Positions 26,568 to 36,257 are shown, counted from the first letter of the stretch. The stretch: 64,000 nt of DNA from Methylobacterium sp. WL1 (GCF_008000895.1 NZ_CP042823.1:3624001-3688000); one strand, 5' to 3'. Notes: a model not told the origin generated them from the letters alone. Made by a program: numbers and translations.

Positions 26568-27946
26568 GCGGCTCCCGGATGCACGCTCAGAACCTTTTCG
26601 CCGCCCTGCTGCTACCGGCGCTTGCCGCCTGCGGCGCGGCCGATGCGCAATCACAGCAGCGCATCCTGGTCGATCCCGCAGGCGGCGCGATGGAAAACTA
26701 CCGCACGGTGGCCCGGCTCGCAGACGTCCCGTTCGCGAGCCTCGGGCCCGGATCGAGCGTGCTGATCCGCGGCGGCAGCTACGGCGACGTGGCGGTGATC
26801 GGCACCCGCGGCAGCGCCGAGGCACCGGTCACCGTGGCGGCCGTCGCCGGGACCAGGCCGGTCCTGTCGAACTCGGTGGTGTTCGAGAACGCCGCCTACG
26901 TCACGGTGACCGGCCTGACCGTGCAGGGCGCGGTCAATTCCGGCTTCATCATCCGCCGCGGCTCGCACCACGTGACGGTGGCGGACTCCACGGTTTCGAG
27001 ATCCGGTCTCGGCATCTGGATCGGCGACGGCGCCGGGGCCGGCCACCGCATCACCGGCAACACGCTCTCCGACAACAAGACCCATGGCGTCGCCATCGAC
27101 GTGATCAACGTGCCGCCGGAGGATCCGAGCTACATCCTGGCCAACACGGTGACCGGCAACGGCATCCACGGGATGGAGATCAACGGCTCCGGCTACGTGG
27201 TCGAGGGCAACCGGGTCTCGGGCAACGGCGTCGGCATGTCGGGCACCTCCGGCATCCACGTCTACGCCAAGGATGCAGCCCAGGACGCGGGCGACCGCAA
27301 TACCATCCGGTACAACATCGTCACCGGCCAGAAGGAAACCACCGGCCAGGACGGCAACGGCATCCAGATCGACCAATGGTGCGACGGCAATACCGTCGCG
27401 TTCAACGTCGCGACCGACAACGACGGTGCCGGCATCAACCTGTTCGACGCCGGCTCGAACACGGTGGTGAACAACACCGTCACCGGCAACATGCGCGATT
27501 CCGGCGGCAAGCACGTCTACCGCGGCGAGATCGTGCTGGCCTCGGACTACACCAAGTCGGTCGACCGCACCGCGGGCAACCGGGTGCTGAACAACATCGC
27601 CTTCGCCACCCGGCCCGGCATCGCAGCCATCGCGGTCGAGGCGACCACCGCCGACAACGGGAACGCCATCGGGCCGAACTTCATCGGCAGCCGCGTCGGC
27701 GCGCCGCTCTATCGCTGGGCCGCCACGACCACCAGCGACGGGGCGAGCCTGCCGCTGCACGGCCAAGGCCCCGACCTGACCGGCACCCCCGCCTTCCGCG
27801 ACCCGGCCGCCCCACTCTCGGGCGGCCTCGCGCTGACCAAGCCCCCCGCCCGCGCCGGCATCCCGCTCGGCGCAACCCGCGACCTCGCCGGTCAAGCCTA
27901 CGTGGCCGGCGAAGCCCCGACCTTCGGCGCCTACAGGAGCCCGTAA
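26564..27946 (+). CDS. exported right-handed parallel beta-helix protein
   Basis: This protein of about 455-460 residues has a signal peptide ending in a lipobox-like LPALAACG, so it may be a lipoprotein. The mature part is rich in short repeats of the NosD/PbH1 type: HRITGNTLSDNKTHGVAI, LANTVTGNGIHGMEING, VEGNRVSGNGVG, NTVVNNTVTGNMRD. Such solenoids are seen in polysaccharide lyases, epimerases and carbohydrate-binding proteins. Placed between two glycosyltransferase genes, it may trim, epimerise or bind the polymer. Start GTG 26564 (overlap) or ATG 26579. Confidence 0.78.
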   Translation: MSGSRMHAQNLFAALLLPALAACGAADAQSQQRILVDPAGGAMENYRTVARLADVPFASLGPGSSVLIRGGSYGDVAVIGTRGSAEAPVTVAAVAGTRPVLSNSVVFENAAYVTVTGLTVQGAVNSGFIIRRGSHHVTVADSTVSRSGLGIWIGDGAGAGHRITGNTLSDNKTHGVAIDVINVPPEDPSYILANTVTGNGIHGMEINGSGYVVEGNRVSGNGVGMSGTSGIHVYAKDAAQDAGDRNTIRYNIVTGQKETTGQDGNGIQIDQWCDGNTVAFNVATDNDGAGINLFDAGSNTVVNNTVTGNMRDSGGKHVYRGEIVLASDYTKSVDRTAGNRVLNNIAFATRPGIAAIAVEATTADNGNAIGPNFIGSRVGAPLYRWAATTTSDGASLPLHGQGPDLTGTPAFRDPAAPLSGGLALTKPPARAGIPLGATRDLAGQAYVAGEAPTFGAYRSP

Positions 27947-27947
27947 C

Positions 27948-29075
27948 ATGCTACGCATCGGTATCGACGCGCACGTGCTCACCGGCAAGCCCCAGGGCAG
28001 CCGCACCTGGCTCGTGAACATCATCGGGCGCGCCGCCGCCCGCCATCCGGACGCGACCTACGTGGTCTATTCCGGAGACCCGGAGGCCTGCGCCCGCCTC
28101 GTTTCGGGCGCCAATATCGAGCACCAGAAGCTGCCGCGGGTGTTGGCGAGCCTGCGCCTGCTCGCGATCTGGCCGTGGCTGGTCTTCCGCGACCGCCTCG
28201 ATACCCTGCTGACCACCTACATCGCCCCGCCGCTGGTGCCGGGCGACCGCCAGGTGGTGGTGGTCCACGACATCCTGTTCGAGACCCATCCCGAGTTCTT
28301 CACGTGGCGTATGCGCTGGCGGAACCGCATCCTCACGCGGCTCTCGGCCCGGCGCGCCAAGCTGGTCCTGACCATCTCCGATTACAGCCGCGATTCCATC
28401 GCGAAGGTCTACGGCATCGATCGCAGCCGGATCGCCGAGGTGCGCTGCGGATCGACCCCGCCACGGGCTTCGGCCGAGCGGCATCCGCTCGCGGACGGAC
28501 GCCCGTACCTGCTGATGGTCGGCCGCCTGGAGCCACGCAAGAATCTCGGCCTGGTGCTCGATGCGTTCGCACGCCTGCCGGAGGGCGCGGCCCGGCTGAT
28601 CGTCGTCGGCAAGGGCGACGGCGAGCGGCCCGAGACCCTCGACCGGCTGACCCGGACCCCGGACGCGGTGCACATCGCCGGGATCGATGATAACGGCCTG
28701 TCCGACCTCTACGGCCGGGCCGCCGCGCTGGTCTTCCCGAGCCGCGGCGAAGGCTGGGGGATCCCGGTGCTCGACAGCCTCGCCCGGGGCACGCCGGTGA
28801 TCGCCTCGAGCCTCACCGCGATCCCGGAGGCGGGGGGCAGCGCGGCGAGCTACTTCGATCCGGACGCCCCGGACCGGGTCGAGCGGCTGGCCGAGCTGAT
28901 GGGCGCCGCGATCGACGGGCGGCTGCCGTTCGATGCGGGCGCCGCCCGGGCGCATGCCGCCCGGCACGACTGGGACGGGCCCGCCGCGACCTTCGTCGAC
29001 CTGATGCGCCGGAATTTCCCGGCCCGGACGCCGGCGCGCGATCTCCACGCACCGGTGCCGCACCTGCGCGGCTGA
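27948..29075 (+). CDS. family 4 glycosyltransferase
   Basis: This 375-residue GT-B enzyme has RIGIDAHVLTGKPQGSRTWL at the N-terminus, PYLLMVGRLEPRKNLGLVLDAF at the domain junction, and the donor-binding FPSRGEGWGIPVLDSLARGTPVIAS with the E-x7-E type motif. It resembles WsaF/mannosyltransferase-like enzymes in EPS operons. It is the last gene of the flippase-led operon and starts right after the beta-helix gene. It converges on an MFS gene at 7 bp. Confidence 0.87.
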   Translation: MLRIGIDAHVLTGKPQGSRTWLVNIIGRAAARHPDATYVVYSGDPEACARLVSGANIEHQKLPRVLASLRLLAIWPWLVFRDRLDTLLTTYIAPPLVPGDRQVVVVHDILFETHPEFFTWRMRWRNRILTRLSARRAKLVLTISDYSRDSIAKVYGIDRSRIAEVRCGSTPPRASAERHPLADGRPYLLMVGRLEPRKNLGLVLDAFARLPEGAARLIVVGKGDGERPETLDRLTRTPDAVHIAGIDDNGLSDLYGRAAALVFPSRGEGWGIPVLDSLARGTPVIASSLTAIPEAGGSAASYFDPDAPDRVERLAELMGAAIDGRLPFDAGAARAHAARHDWDGPAATFVDLMRRNFPARTPARDLHAPVPHLRG

Positions 29076-29082
29076 CCGCCGC

Positions 29083-30396
29083 CTAAGCGGCCGGCTTAAG
29101 CCCGGCGATGAAGGTCTCCGCGGGCGCCTCCGCGGCGATCGGGTCCTGGATCAGCGTCCAGTATCCGAGCGCCGCCACGACGGCGATCACCGCGCCGGTG
29201 ATGAAGGCCATGGAGAAATGACCGGTCCCGCCAACGATGAAGCCGGTGATCATCGGGGCCAGGGCGCCGCCGATATAGCCGCCGAAATTCTGCATGGCGC
29301 CGAGCGAAGCGGTGGCGTTGGCCGGCGCCGCCACGGAGGCCATCGCCCAGGCGGCCGACGAACTCACGTAGACCAGGAACAGTGACGCCGAAATGCACGC
29401 GATGGCGAGCGTGTCGCTCGGCGTCAGTGCCGCCACCACGGTGCAGGCCGCGGTCGCCAGAAGGCCCACCACCATCGGGATCTTGCGGCTCCGGATCGGA
29501 TCGACCCCGCGCCGGATCAGGATGTCGACGATCCGGCCGCCGAGGATGCCGCCCAGCACCCCGAAGGCGAACGGGATCGCCCCGACGATTCCGGTCTTCT
29601 GCAGGGTGAAGTGGCGCTCGATCTCGAGGTAGCTCGGCAGCCAGGCCGTGTAGAGCCAGGTCATGTAGATGCAGCCGAAGTAGCCCATGATCATGCCCCA
29701 GCTGGTGCGGTAGCGGAACAGCCGCTTCCACGCGTTCCAGGTGACGCGGCGGTCGGTGTTGGGCGCATCGCCCTCCTCCAGGAAGGCGCGCTCGGCCGGG
29801 GTCAGGTCTATCTCCGGCGGGTTGCGGAACACCAGGTAGACGATCCCGGCGAGCGCCAGCCCGGCCACACCCATGATGATGAACATGGCCCGCCAGCCGA
29901 AGGCGACCATCAGGAAGGTAAGCAGCGGCAGGGCCAGGAAGGTGCCGAGGGAGGATGCGCAGTTCCAGATCCCCGTGGCGGTGCCGCGCTGGCGGATGTT
30001 GAACCAGTCCCGCGAGACCCGGGCGCAGGTCGGGAAATGCGGCGCCTCGCCGAGGCCGAGCACGATACGCGCGCCGACGAACTGCCAGAACGAGGTCACG
30101 GCTCCACCGAGCATCTGGCCGAGCGACCAGCAGCTCAGCCCGATGGTCAGCGTCAGCCGCGGACCCAGCCGGTCGGCCAGGGCGCCGGCCGGGAGCTGCG
30201 CGAAGGCATAGGCCCACAGGAATGCCGAGAGCAGCAATCCCATGTCGGGGATCGACAGGCCGAGATCCTGCCGGATCAGCGGGTTGGCCACCGCCAGCGT
30301 GGCGCGGTCGACGTAATTGACCACTCCGGCCGTCACCAGAAGGGCGAGCGAGATCGTCTGGATGCGCTTCACGCGCGGCGTTGCGACTGGAGTCAC
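29083..30396 (-). CDS. MFS transporter, anion:cation symporter type
   Basis: This 437-residue carrier of about twelve TM segments has GALADRLGPRLTLTIGL in loop 2-3 and a second-half DILIRRGVDPIRSRKIP loop. The N-terminus (QTISLALLVTAGVVNYVDRATLAVANPLI) is the signature of the ACS group, which imports sugar acids and other organic anions such as galactonate or glucarate with protons. The frame opens with GTG at 30396. Substrate is unassigned. It lies in the opposite orientation to the EPS genes. Confidence 0.8.
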   Translation of the reverse strand: MTPVATPRVKRIQTISLALLVTAGVVNYVDRATLAVANPLIRQDLGLSIPDMGLLLSAFLWAYAFAQLPAGALADRLGPRLTLTIGLSCWSLGQMLGGAVTSFWQFVGARIVLGLGEAPHFPTCARVSRDWFNIRQRGTATGIWNCASSLGTFLALPLLTFLMVAFGWRAMFIIMGVAGLALAGIVYLVFRNPPEIDLTPAERAFLEEGDAPNTDRRVTWNAWKRLFRYRTSWGMIMGYFGCIYMTWLYTAWLPSYLEIERHFTLQKTGIVGAIPFAFGVLGGILGGRIVDILIRRGVDPIRSRKIPMVVGLLATAACTVVAALTPSDTLAIACISASLFLVYVSSSAAWAMASVAAPANATASLGAMQNFGGYIGGALAPMITGFIVGGTGHFSMAFITGAVIAVVAALGYWTLIQDPIAAEAPAETFIAGLKPAA

Positions 30397-30591
30397 TGCT
30401 TCCCCCTTGGCTGACGCGCACTCTTCAGGGTGCTTCGGGACCGATCGCGCGTCCGCGACTCACGGCGTCCGAGCGATATTCTGCACCGAATGCCGGCGAG
30501 GGGAAGGTGCCGGCTGACAGTCGGGGGCCTCGCGTCGCAGCGCCGGGCGTCGTAGACCGCTCGCACCCGTCACCGACCGAGACCGTCCCGC

Positions 30592-31743
30592 GTGCGCCTG
30601 ATCCAGATCACCCACCACGACCTCGACGGCTACGGCGCCGCCACGGTCGCCGCAGCCTGCACGGCGGTCGAGCGCGTCGTCCACGTACCCCGCTACAGCG
30701 ATGTCGGCCCCGTCTTCGAGGACGAGACCAAACGCCTGGCCCGGGCGGGCGAGGGCGAGATCCTGCTCATGACCGACCTCGGCCTGGAGGAGCAGACCAT
30801 CGCGGGCCTGAAGAAGTTCGCGGCCATGAACCGCCGCCGCGAGGACGGAAGGAAGCATAAGCTCGTGGTCCTCGACCACCACGCCTCCTCGCTGGACCAG
30901 TTGCGCCGCCAGGGACTGGAGCCCGTGGCCGATCCCGAACGTCCGGGCTTGAGCCGGATCGATCTCGGCGATCCGGATTGCGTCGTGCTGATCGACGAAA
31001 ACGTCTGCGCCACCCGGATGACCTTCGATCACCGGGCCCTGTTCGCCACCCACGAGCCCGAGACCGACCTCTCCGCCCTGGTGGCGGCGATCGATGCGGT
31101 GGACCTCTGGCGCAAGGACAGCCCAGCCTTCCCGGGGGGCCTGGCACTGGACGAGCTGTTCTGGGAGAGCGTGTCGAGCTTCGTGCCCGTCGGCCATCCC
31201 TGGCATGAGGCCTTCATGTCCGGGCTGCTGCGTGCGGCCGCCGTTTCCCTGCGCGAGGGCGCCACCCCGGCCGACCTGGAGCGGCGTGCCCTGGCGATCC
31301 GCTCCGAGGTGGTCGAGACCCTCCTGCGCGACGCGCCGGACGACGACCGGGCGCTCACAACGCGCATGCGTCTCGCCCGGGCGCTCGCCCGCTCGGACGC
31401 GCTGTTCCGCCCGCTCAAGGACGGCACGCTCCTGTCCTTCGCCCTCGATTCGGGCACGTTCCAGCGGGTCTCGGACCTGATCATGGATGCCGGCCGGGCC
31501 AAGCGCGTCGTCAACGTACAGCGGATGGGCACCATGTCGTTCCGCTCGAACGACGGCACGGCCCTCGACGGCGCCCGCCTGTTCCGCGGCGGCGGCCATC
31601 GCGACGCCGCCGGCGGCCGGCTCCAGAGCGGATCCGTCTTCTCGATGGCGGACGCCATCGCGCAGGTCGAGCCGGTGCTGAACCCGGACAAGCCCCCGGA
31701 GGCCGATAGCCCGTTCGCGGCGCTGAAGAACTGGAAGGGGTGA
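30592..31743 (+). CDS. DHH-family phosphoesterase
   Basis: This 383-residue cytoplasmic protein of the DHH/DHHA1 superfamily (NrnA/NrnB or cyclic-nucleotide phosphodiesterase-like) has metal-binding motifs ITHHDLDGYGA at the N-terminus, a DLG segment (LMTDLGLEEQ), and VVLDHHASSLDQL. The C-terminal GGGHRDAAGGRL is the DHHA1 RNA/substrate-binding loop. It probably degrades short oligonucleotides or related phosphodiesters. The start is a GTG at 30592, immediately before the first conserved strand. No operon partner. Confidence 0.82.
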   Translation: MRLIQITHHDLDGYGAATVAAACTAVERVVHVPRYSDVGPVFEDETKRLARAGEGEILLMTDLGLEEQTIAGLKKFAAMNRRREDGRKHKLVVLDHHASSLDQLRRQGLEPVADPERPGLSRIDLGDPDCVVLIDENVCATRMTFDHRALFATHEPETDLSALVAAIDAVDLWRKDSPAFPGGLALDELFWESVSSFVPVGHPWHEAFMSGLLRAAAVSLREGATPADLERRALAIRSEVVETLLRDAPDDDRALTTRMRLARALARSDALFRPLKDGTLLSFALDSGTFQRVSDLIMDAGRAKRVVNVQRMGTMSFRSNDGTALDGARLFRGGGHRDAAGGRLQSGSVFSMADAIAQVEPVLNPDKPPEADSPFAALKNWKG

Positions 31744-31754
31744 TTGGCTTCGGA

Positions 31755-31785
31755 GCGGAGCAGGACCGTCGCGGATCTGCTCCGC
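31755..31785. terminator. hairpin between convergent DHH and lptB genes
   Basis: GCGGAGCAG (31755-31763) pairs with CTGCTCCGC (31777-31785) around a 13-nt loop, extended outwards by CGGA/TCCG with one bulge. It fills the 65-bp convergent gap and probably stops transcription from both sides. Confidence 0.6.
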
Positions 31786-31808
31786 GTCCGAGCATCAGGT
31801 CCAGGCTG

Positions 31809-32669
31809 TCAGAGCCTGAAATCCTCGCCGAGATACAGCCGCCGGGCGTCGGGGTTCGCCACGATCTCCTCCGGGGTCCCCTCAGTGAGGATGCGGCCGG
31901 AATGGGCGATGTAGGCGCGGTCGATCAGGCCCAGGGTCTCGCGGACGTTGTGGTCGGTGATCAGCACGCCGATACCGCGCTGCTTGAGGTGCTTCACCAG
32001 GTCCTGGATGTCGCCCACCGCGATCGGGTCGATGCCGGCGAAGGGCTCGTCGAGCAGCATGAAGGTCGGCGACGAGGCCAGCGCCCGGGCGATCTCGCAG
32101 CGCCGCCGCTCACCGCCCGACAGGGCGATCGAGGGCGACTTGCGCAGCCGCGCGATGTCGAACTCCTCGAGCAGGGAATCGAGCTTGCGGGCCCGCGCCT
32201 TGCGGTCGGGCTCGGCCACTTCGAGCACCGCGCGGATGTTGTCCTCGACGGTCAGCCCGCGGAAGATCGAGGCTTCCTGCGGCAGGTAGCCGATGCCGAG
32301 GCGCGCCCGCTGATACATCGGCAGATGGGTGATCGGCAGGCCATCCAGGGTGATGTGGCCGCGATCGGCCACCACCAGACCGGTGATCATGTAGAAGATC
32401 GTGGTCTTGCCGGCGCCGTTGGGCCCGAGCAGCCCGACCGCCTCGCCGGTGCGGACCGTGAGCCCGGCCTCGTGCACGACGGTGCGGGCGCCGTAGCTCT
32501 TGCGCAGGCCGCGCACGCTGAGGATCCCGGGTCCGCCCTCTTCCGCGGCGGCGACTTCGTCGGCATCCGCGACAGGCGGGCTCGCGCGACGGCCGAACAG
32601 GCGACCGAGCAGTGTCGGGCGGCCCGCCGCGTCCTGCGGCTCCGCCCGGAACGCAACCGCGCCGCTCAA
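31809..32669 (-). CDS. lptB: LPS export ABC transporter ATP-binding protein
   Basis: This 286-residue cytoplasmic ATPase of the LptBFG complex drives LPS to the outer membrane. The core has Walker A GPNGAGKTT, the Q-loop in GYLPQEASIF, signature LSGGERRRCEIARAL and Walker B FMLLDEPFAGIDP, all in the LptB-specific form. An N-terminal extension of about 45 residues precedes ILSVRGLRKSYG. No ATG or GTG is available there; TTG 32669 overlaps the lptA stop as TTGA and is the best start. It is the last gene of lptC-lptA-lptB. Confidence 0.92.
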   Translation of the reverse strand: MSGAVAFRAEPQDAAGRPTLLGRLFGRRASPPVADADEVAAAEEGGPGILSVRGLRKSYGARTVVHEAGLTVRTGEAVGLLGPNGAGKTTIFYMITGLVVADRGHITLDGLPITHLPMYQRARLGIGYLPQEASIFRGLTVEDNIRAVLEVAEPDRKARARKLDSLLEEFDIARLRKSPSIALSGGERRRCEIARALASSPTFMLLDEPFAGIDPIAVGDIQDLVKHLKQRGIGVLITDHNVRETLGLIDRAYIAHSGRILTEGTPEEIVANPDARRLYLGEDFRL

Positions 32670-33343
32670 TTGACCTGCGCCCGCGGCTTGACCGGCGGCT
32701 GAGCGCAGCCCTTCCCCTTGCCATCCTTGGCGTCGGCCTTCTCGCCGGGCACGAACAGCGCCGAGACGCGGCCGCCAGCCACCGGATCCATGTTCGCGCG
32801 CCCGGTGCCCATGTCGTAGACCAGCCGCTGGCCGCGGGTGACGTTCTGGCATTGGCTCAGCACGACGTTGCCGGTGAGCACGATGCGCTTGGCGTCCTGA
32901 TCGAACACCGCGTGATCGCCGGTGGCGACCTGGTCCTTCTGGACCACCGTGACCGGACCGGCGCAATCGACCTTCTGAATGCCGTTCTCGGCCGGATTCT
33001 TCGGCGCCGGCGCCTCGTCGGCGGTGTCCGCAGCCTTGCCGTCCGCATCCTTGCTCGCGGAGGCCTTGCCGGCGCCGTCCTTGCCGCGCTTGTAGTAGAC
33101 CGTCATGGTCGAGCAGCGGATCGTGCTCTCCCCCTGCACGGCCACGACGTTGCCGACGAACACCGCCCGGTTCTCCCGGTCGAACACGTCGAGGCGGTCG
33201 GCGTCGATCTTGATCGGATCCTTGCCGCCGCCGCCGATATTGCCGAAGGGCGAGTCCTTCTTGGCCGGCTTCTCGGCCAGCGCGGGGCCGGCGAGTGCCA
33301 GGCAACCGGCCAGGGCCACGCAGAGGGTTGCGCGCGCGCTCAT
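32666..33343 (-). CDS. lptA: LPS transport periplasmic protein
   Basis: This 225-residue periplasmic bridge protein has signal peptide MSARATLCVALAGCLALAGPALA. The OstA/LptA beta-jellyroll follows: PIKIDADRLDVFDRENRAVFVGNVVAVQG, STMTVYY, DHAVFDQDAKRIVLTGNVVLSQ, VYDMGTGRA. An insert of about 45 residues rich in Lys/Ala/Asp (KDGAGKASASKDADGKAADT) interrupts the jellyroll. The start overlaps the lptC stop (ATGA). It works with LptC and LptB encoded on either side. Confidence 0.88.
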   Translation of the reverse strand: MSARATLCVALAGCLALAGPALAEKPAKKDSPFGNIGGGGKDPIKIDADRLDVFDRENRAVFVGNVVAVQGESTIRCSTMTVYYKRGKDGAGKASASKDADGKAADTADEAPAPKNPAENGIQKVDCAGPVTVVQKDQVATGDHAVFDQDAKRIVLTGNVVLSQCQNVTRGQRLVYDMGTGRANMDPVAGGRVSALFVPGEKADAKDGKGKGCAQPPVKPRAQVN

Positions 33344-34059
33344 CGGCCGGTTTCCGCGGGCTCGGCGTTCGAGGTCAGGATGCGCGGGGGCGCCTTGTCG
33401 GCCGGGTCGTCGTTCGCGATCACGACATGCACGTTCCCGACGAAGGAGATCCGCTTGCCGTTCTCGACCACGTCGAGGGCGTTGGCGTTCACGGTGGCGC
33501 GCGGGGTCGAGACGGTGACCGGCTCCTGGGAGCTCACCGAGCCGGTCTTGAACACCACGGCGGCCGAGCGCAGGCGCGCTTCCTCGCCCTTGTCGGTCCA
33601 AATGCGGATGTCGTCTTTGAGGTCGAGCGCCTCGCGGGCGGTGTCGAACAGGCCAGAGGCCGCCGAGAGTCGGGCGACGCCGCCCTGATCGTCGGTGGCG
33701 AGGTGGCCGCGCATCCGCTCCAGCTCGATCAGGCTCGGCTTGCGCACATCCTGCAGGGCAGCATCGGCCGTCACCTCGTACCCGCGGTTGCCCTGGCGGA
33801 AGCCCGCGAGCCGGGGGTTCTCCATGCGGACCTTGGAGCCGGCCACCGTCACGGGGCCGACCGAGACTCCCGGCAGGCTCGTCCCGAACGGATTGAACAG
33901 GTACGCGAGCAGCAGCGCCACCGCGCCGCCCGCAGCGACCGGGATGAGTCGGCGCATCGTGCGCACGCGGCCGCTGTGGCGGTACGCCCGGGCGTGAGCC
34001 CGCGTGCGTGCCGCCAAGACCGCCTGTCCGTTGCCGGCTTGAGCCTCGACCGGGTTCAT
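33340..34059 (-). CDS. lptC: LPS export complex protein, inner-membrane anchored
   Basis: This 239-residue protein has one N-terminal membrane helix (LIPVAAGGAVALLLAYLF, about residues 38-55) after a basic cytoplasmic tail, then a periplasmic jellyroll: SKVRMENPRLAGFRQGNRGYEVTADAALQD, LSAASGLFDT, and DVVENGKRISFVGNVHVVI. This is the LptC/YrbK layout of alphaproteobacteria. It accepts LPS from LptBFG and hands it to LptA. It is the first gene of the operon; its promoter lies upstream of 34059. Confidence 0.85.
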   Translation of the reverse strand: MNPVEAQAGNGQAVLAARTRAHARAYRHSGRVRTMRRLIPVAAGGAVALLLAYLFNPFGTSLPGVSVGPVTVAGSKVRMENPRLAGFRQGNRGYEVTADAALQDVRKPSLIELERMRGHLATDDQGGVARLSAASGLFDTAREALDLKDDIRIWTDKGEEARLRSAAVVFKTGSVSSQEPVTVSTPRATVNANALDVVENGKRISFVGNVHVVIANDDPADKAPPRILTSNAEPAETGR

Positions 34060-34141
34060 GCAGCGTCCGTGAGGCGCGCAGGCCGCGCGCGAGTGAGGAA
34101 TCGGCTCAGACGCCTGCGGCCCCCACCGCGCCCGCGCCTCC

Positions 34142-34162
34142 GGTCGGGAAATGGTCCCGACC
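34142..34162. repeat. 8-bp perfect hairpin upstream of lptC
   Basis: GGTCGGGA (34142-34149) and TCCCGACC (34155-34162) pair around an AATGG loop, 83 bp upstream of lptC. It may be an RNA hairpin or operator in the lptCAB leader; nothing else supports a role. Confidence 0.4.
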
Positions 34163-34224
34163 AGTGGCGAAGTTATGGCTCGCCCGTTTCGGAATGATCA
34201 ACCGAACTTAGAAACTTTCGACGC

Positions 34225-34252
34225 CGATGTGCGTGAGCACACACGCACATCG
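34225..34252 (-). terminator. 11-bp perfect hairpin downstream of htpG
   Basis: CGATGTGCGTG (34225-34235) and CACGCACATCG (34242-34252) pair perfectly around AGCACA. It lies 68 bp beyond the htpG stop on the minus strand and probably ends that transcript. A T-run is absent. Confidence 0.5.
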
Positions 34253-34319
34253 TGAAGCATCGTGGGCGCGAAGAGCCCGGCGCCGCGGCTCGGGCGGATG
34301 CCGGGCCGCGACCGGACCG

Positions 34320-36158
34320 TCAGCGCGAAGTGCTTCGGGCTGCGGCCAGCGCCGCCGCGATGGTCCGGGCGAAGGCCGCCGGATCGCGGGGGCTGTCGCC
34401 GTCCTGGATCCGGGCGAGATCAAGCAGCGTGCCCGCTTCCTGGGGGATCTCCGATTCGGCAGAGGCCGCAAGCGCCCGGATCAACGGATGACGCGGGTTG
34501 ATCTCCAGCACCGGCTGCCCGGCACCGCCGCGGCCGGCCCGGCGCATCAGCCGCTGCATCTGCAGGTCGGGTCCAGCAGTACCGGACGAGAGCACCACGG
34601 CCGAGTCCACCAGCCGGTCGGTGGTGCGCACGTCCGAGACCTCACCGGCCAGCGCCACCTTCACAGCCGCCACGAAGGCGTCGATGCCTTCCGGCGCCTC
34701 CGGCTGCTCACCCTCGGGTGCGAATTTCGACAGGTCGAGGCCGCCCTTGGTGATCGACTTGAGCGGCTTCTCCTCGAAGTTGCCGAGCTGGTCGGGCCAG
34801 AAGGCATCGACGTGGTCGGAGAGCAGCAGCACCTCCAGGCCCCGGGCCCTGAAGCCTTCGAGCTGCGGCGACGATTTCAGCGCCTCGGCATCGTCGGCCA
34901 CGAGGTAGTAGATCGCCTCCTGGCCGTCCTTCATGCGGGCCACGTAGTCCGGCAGGGAGGTCCAGCCGTCCTCGGCCGAGGAGCGGAAGCGCAGAAGGGG
35001 CGCGATCTCGCCGCGGCGCTCGAAATCCTCGTAGATGCCCTCCTTGAGCACCGCGCCGAAATTCTCCCAGAAGGTCTGGTAGCTCTCGGCATCCTTGGCG
35101 CGGGTGGTCAGCTCGGACACGACGCGGCCCGTGACGGCGCGTCGGATCCGGGCGAGCGCCGGCGTCGATTGCAGCATCTCACGGGAGACGTTGAGCGGCA
35201 GGTCCTCGGTGTCGACGACGCCCTGGACGAAGCGCAGCCACGGCGGCAGCAACTCGGCCTCGTCGGTGATGAACATCCGGCGGACGTGGAGGCGGACCTT
35301 GCTCTGCCGGTCGTTCTCCAGCGCCTGGAACGGCTTAGCGCCGGGCACGAACAACAGCGCAGAGAATTCCAGCTGGCCCTCGGCGCGCCAGTGCAGGGTC
35401 GCCCACGGCTTGTCGAAGTTCATCCCGAGGGCGTGGTAGAACGCCTCGTACTGTTCCTCGGTCACCTCGGATTTCGGCTTGCGCCAGAGCGCGGTGCCCT
35501 GGTTGGCCGATTCGTCCTTGCCATCCCGCGCAATGGCGATCGGCACGGTGATGAAGTCGGCCCATTTCCGCACCAAGTGGTCGAGGCGGTAGGGTTCGAG
35601 GTACTCGTCGGCGTCCGCCTTGAGATGCAGCACGATGTCGGTGCCGGGCTCAGGCCGATCGGCGAGCTCCAGGGTGTAGCTGCCCTGGCCCTCGGACGCC
35701 CAAGTCCAGGCCTCGTCGCTGCCGGCCCGGCGCGACGTGACCGTGACCCGGTCGGCGACCATGAAGGCCGAGTAGAAGCCGACGCCGAACTGGCCGATCA
35801 GGCTCGGACGATCCTCGGCCTTGGCCGCATCCAGCGTCTGCGAGAAGGCCCGCGTCCCGGAGCGGGCGATGGTGCCGAGGTTGGACGCCAGATCCTCCTT
35901 GGTCATGCCGATGCCGGCATCCGAGACGGTCAGGGTGCGCGCCTCCTTGTCGGGCACGATCCGGACCTTGGCGTCCGGCGGCAGGGCGCTCGCCGCCGAG
36001 GTCAGCGCCTCGAACCGGCGCCGGTCCATGGCGTCGGCGGCGTTGGCGACGAGTTCGCGCAGGAAGATCTCGCGGTCGGAATAGAGCGCGTGCACGACGA
36101 GGTCGAGGAGTCGACCCACCTCCGCCCCGAATTCGTGCCGCTCAATCGTCTCGCTCAC
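34320..36158 (-). CDS. htpG: molecular chaperone HtpG (Hsp90)
   Basis: This 612-residue ATP-dependent cytoplasmic chaperone has the N-terminal GHKL ATPase signatures [49 protein letters not shown] and GTDIVLHL. The middle domain ([38 protein letters not shown]) and C-terminal dimerisation domain follow. An open TTG at 36164 exists, but GGAGG is 8 nt before GTG 36158 and only 2 nt before the TTG, so GTG 36158 ([10 protein letters not shown]) is preferred. Confidence 0.95.
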   Translation of the reverse strand: MSETIERHEFGAEVGRLLDLVVHALYSDREIFLRELVANAADAMDRRRFEALTSAASALPPDAKVRIVPDKEARTLTVSDAGIGMTKEDLASNLGTIARSGTRAFSQTLDAAKAEDRPSLIGQFGVGFYSAFMVADRVTVTSRRAGSDEAWTWASEGQGSYTLELADRPEPGTDIVLHLKADADEYLEPYRLDHLVRKWADFITVPIAIARDGKDESANQGTALWRKPKSEVTEEQYEAFYHALGMNFDKPWATLHWRAEGQLEFSALLFVPGAKPFQALENDRQSKVRLHVRRMFITDEAELLPPWLRFVQGVVDTEDLPLNVSREMLQSTPALARIRRAVTGRVVSELTTRAKDAESYQTFWENFGAVLKEGIYEDFERRGEIAPLLRFRSSAEDGWTSLPDYVARMKDGQEAIYYLVADDAEALKSSPQLEGFRARGLEVLLLSDHVDAFWPDQLGNFEEKPLKSITKGGLDLSKFAPEGEQPEAPEGIDAFVAAVKVALAGEVSDVRTTDRLVDSAVVLSSGTAGPDLQMQRLMRRAGRGGAGQPVLEINPRHPLIRALAASAESEIPQEAGTLLDLARIQDGDSPRDPAAFARTIAAALAAARSTSR

Positions 36159-36257
36159 GGGCAATGCCTCCGCATAGGGGAAAATGCGGTGGCGATATGC
36201 CCGCCCGGCCGGCCGTTTTCAATGAGGCGGCGACGGGTTCGGCGGGACGCGCGCGGC

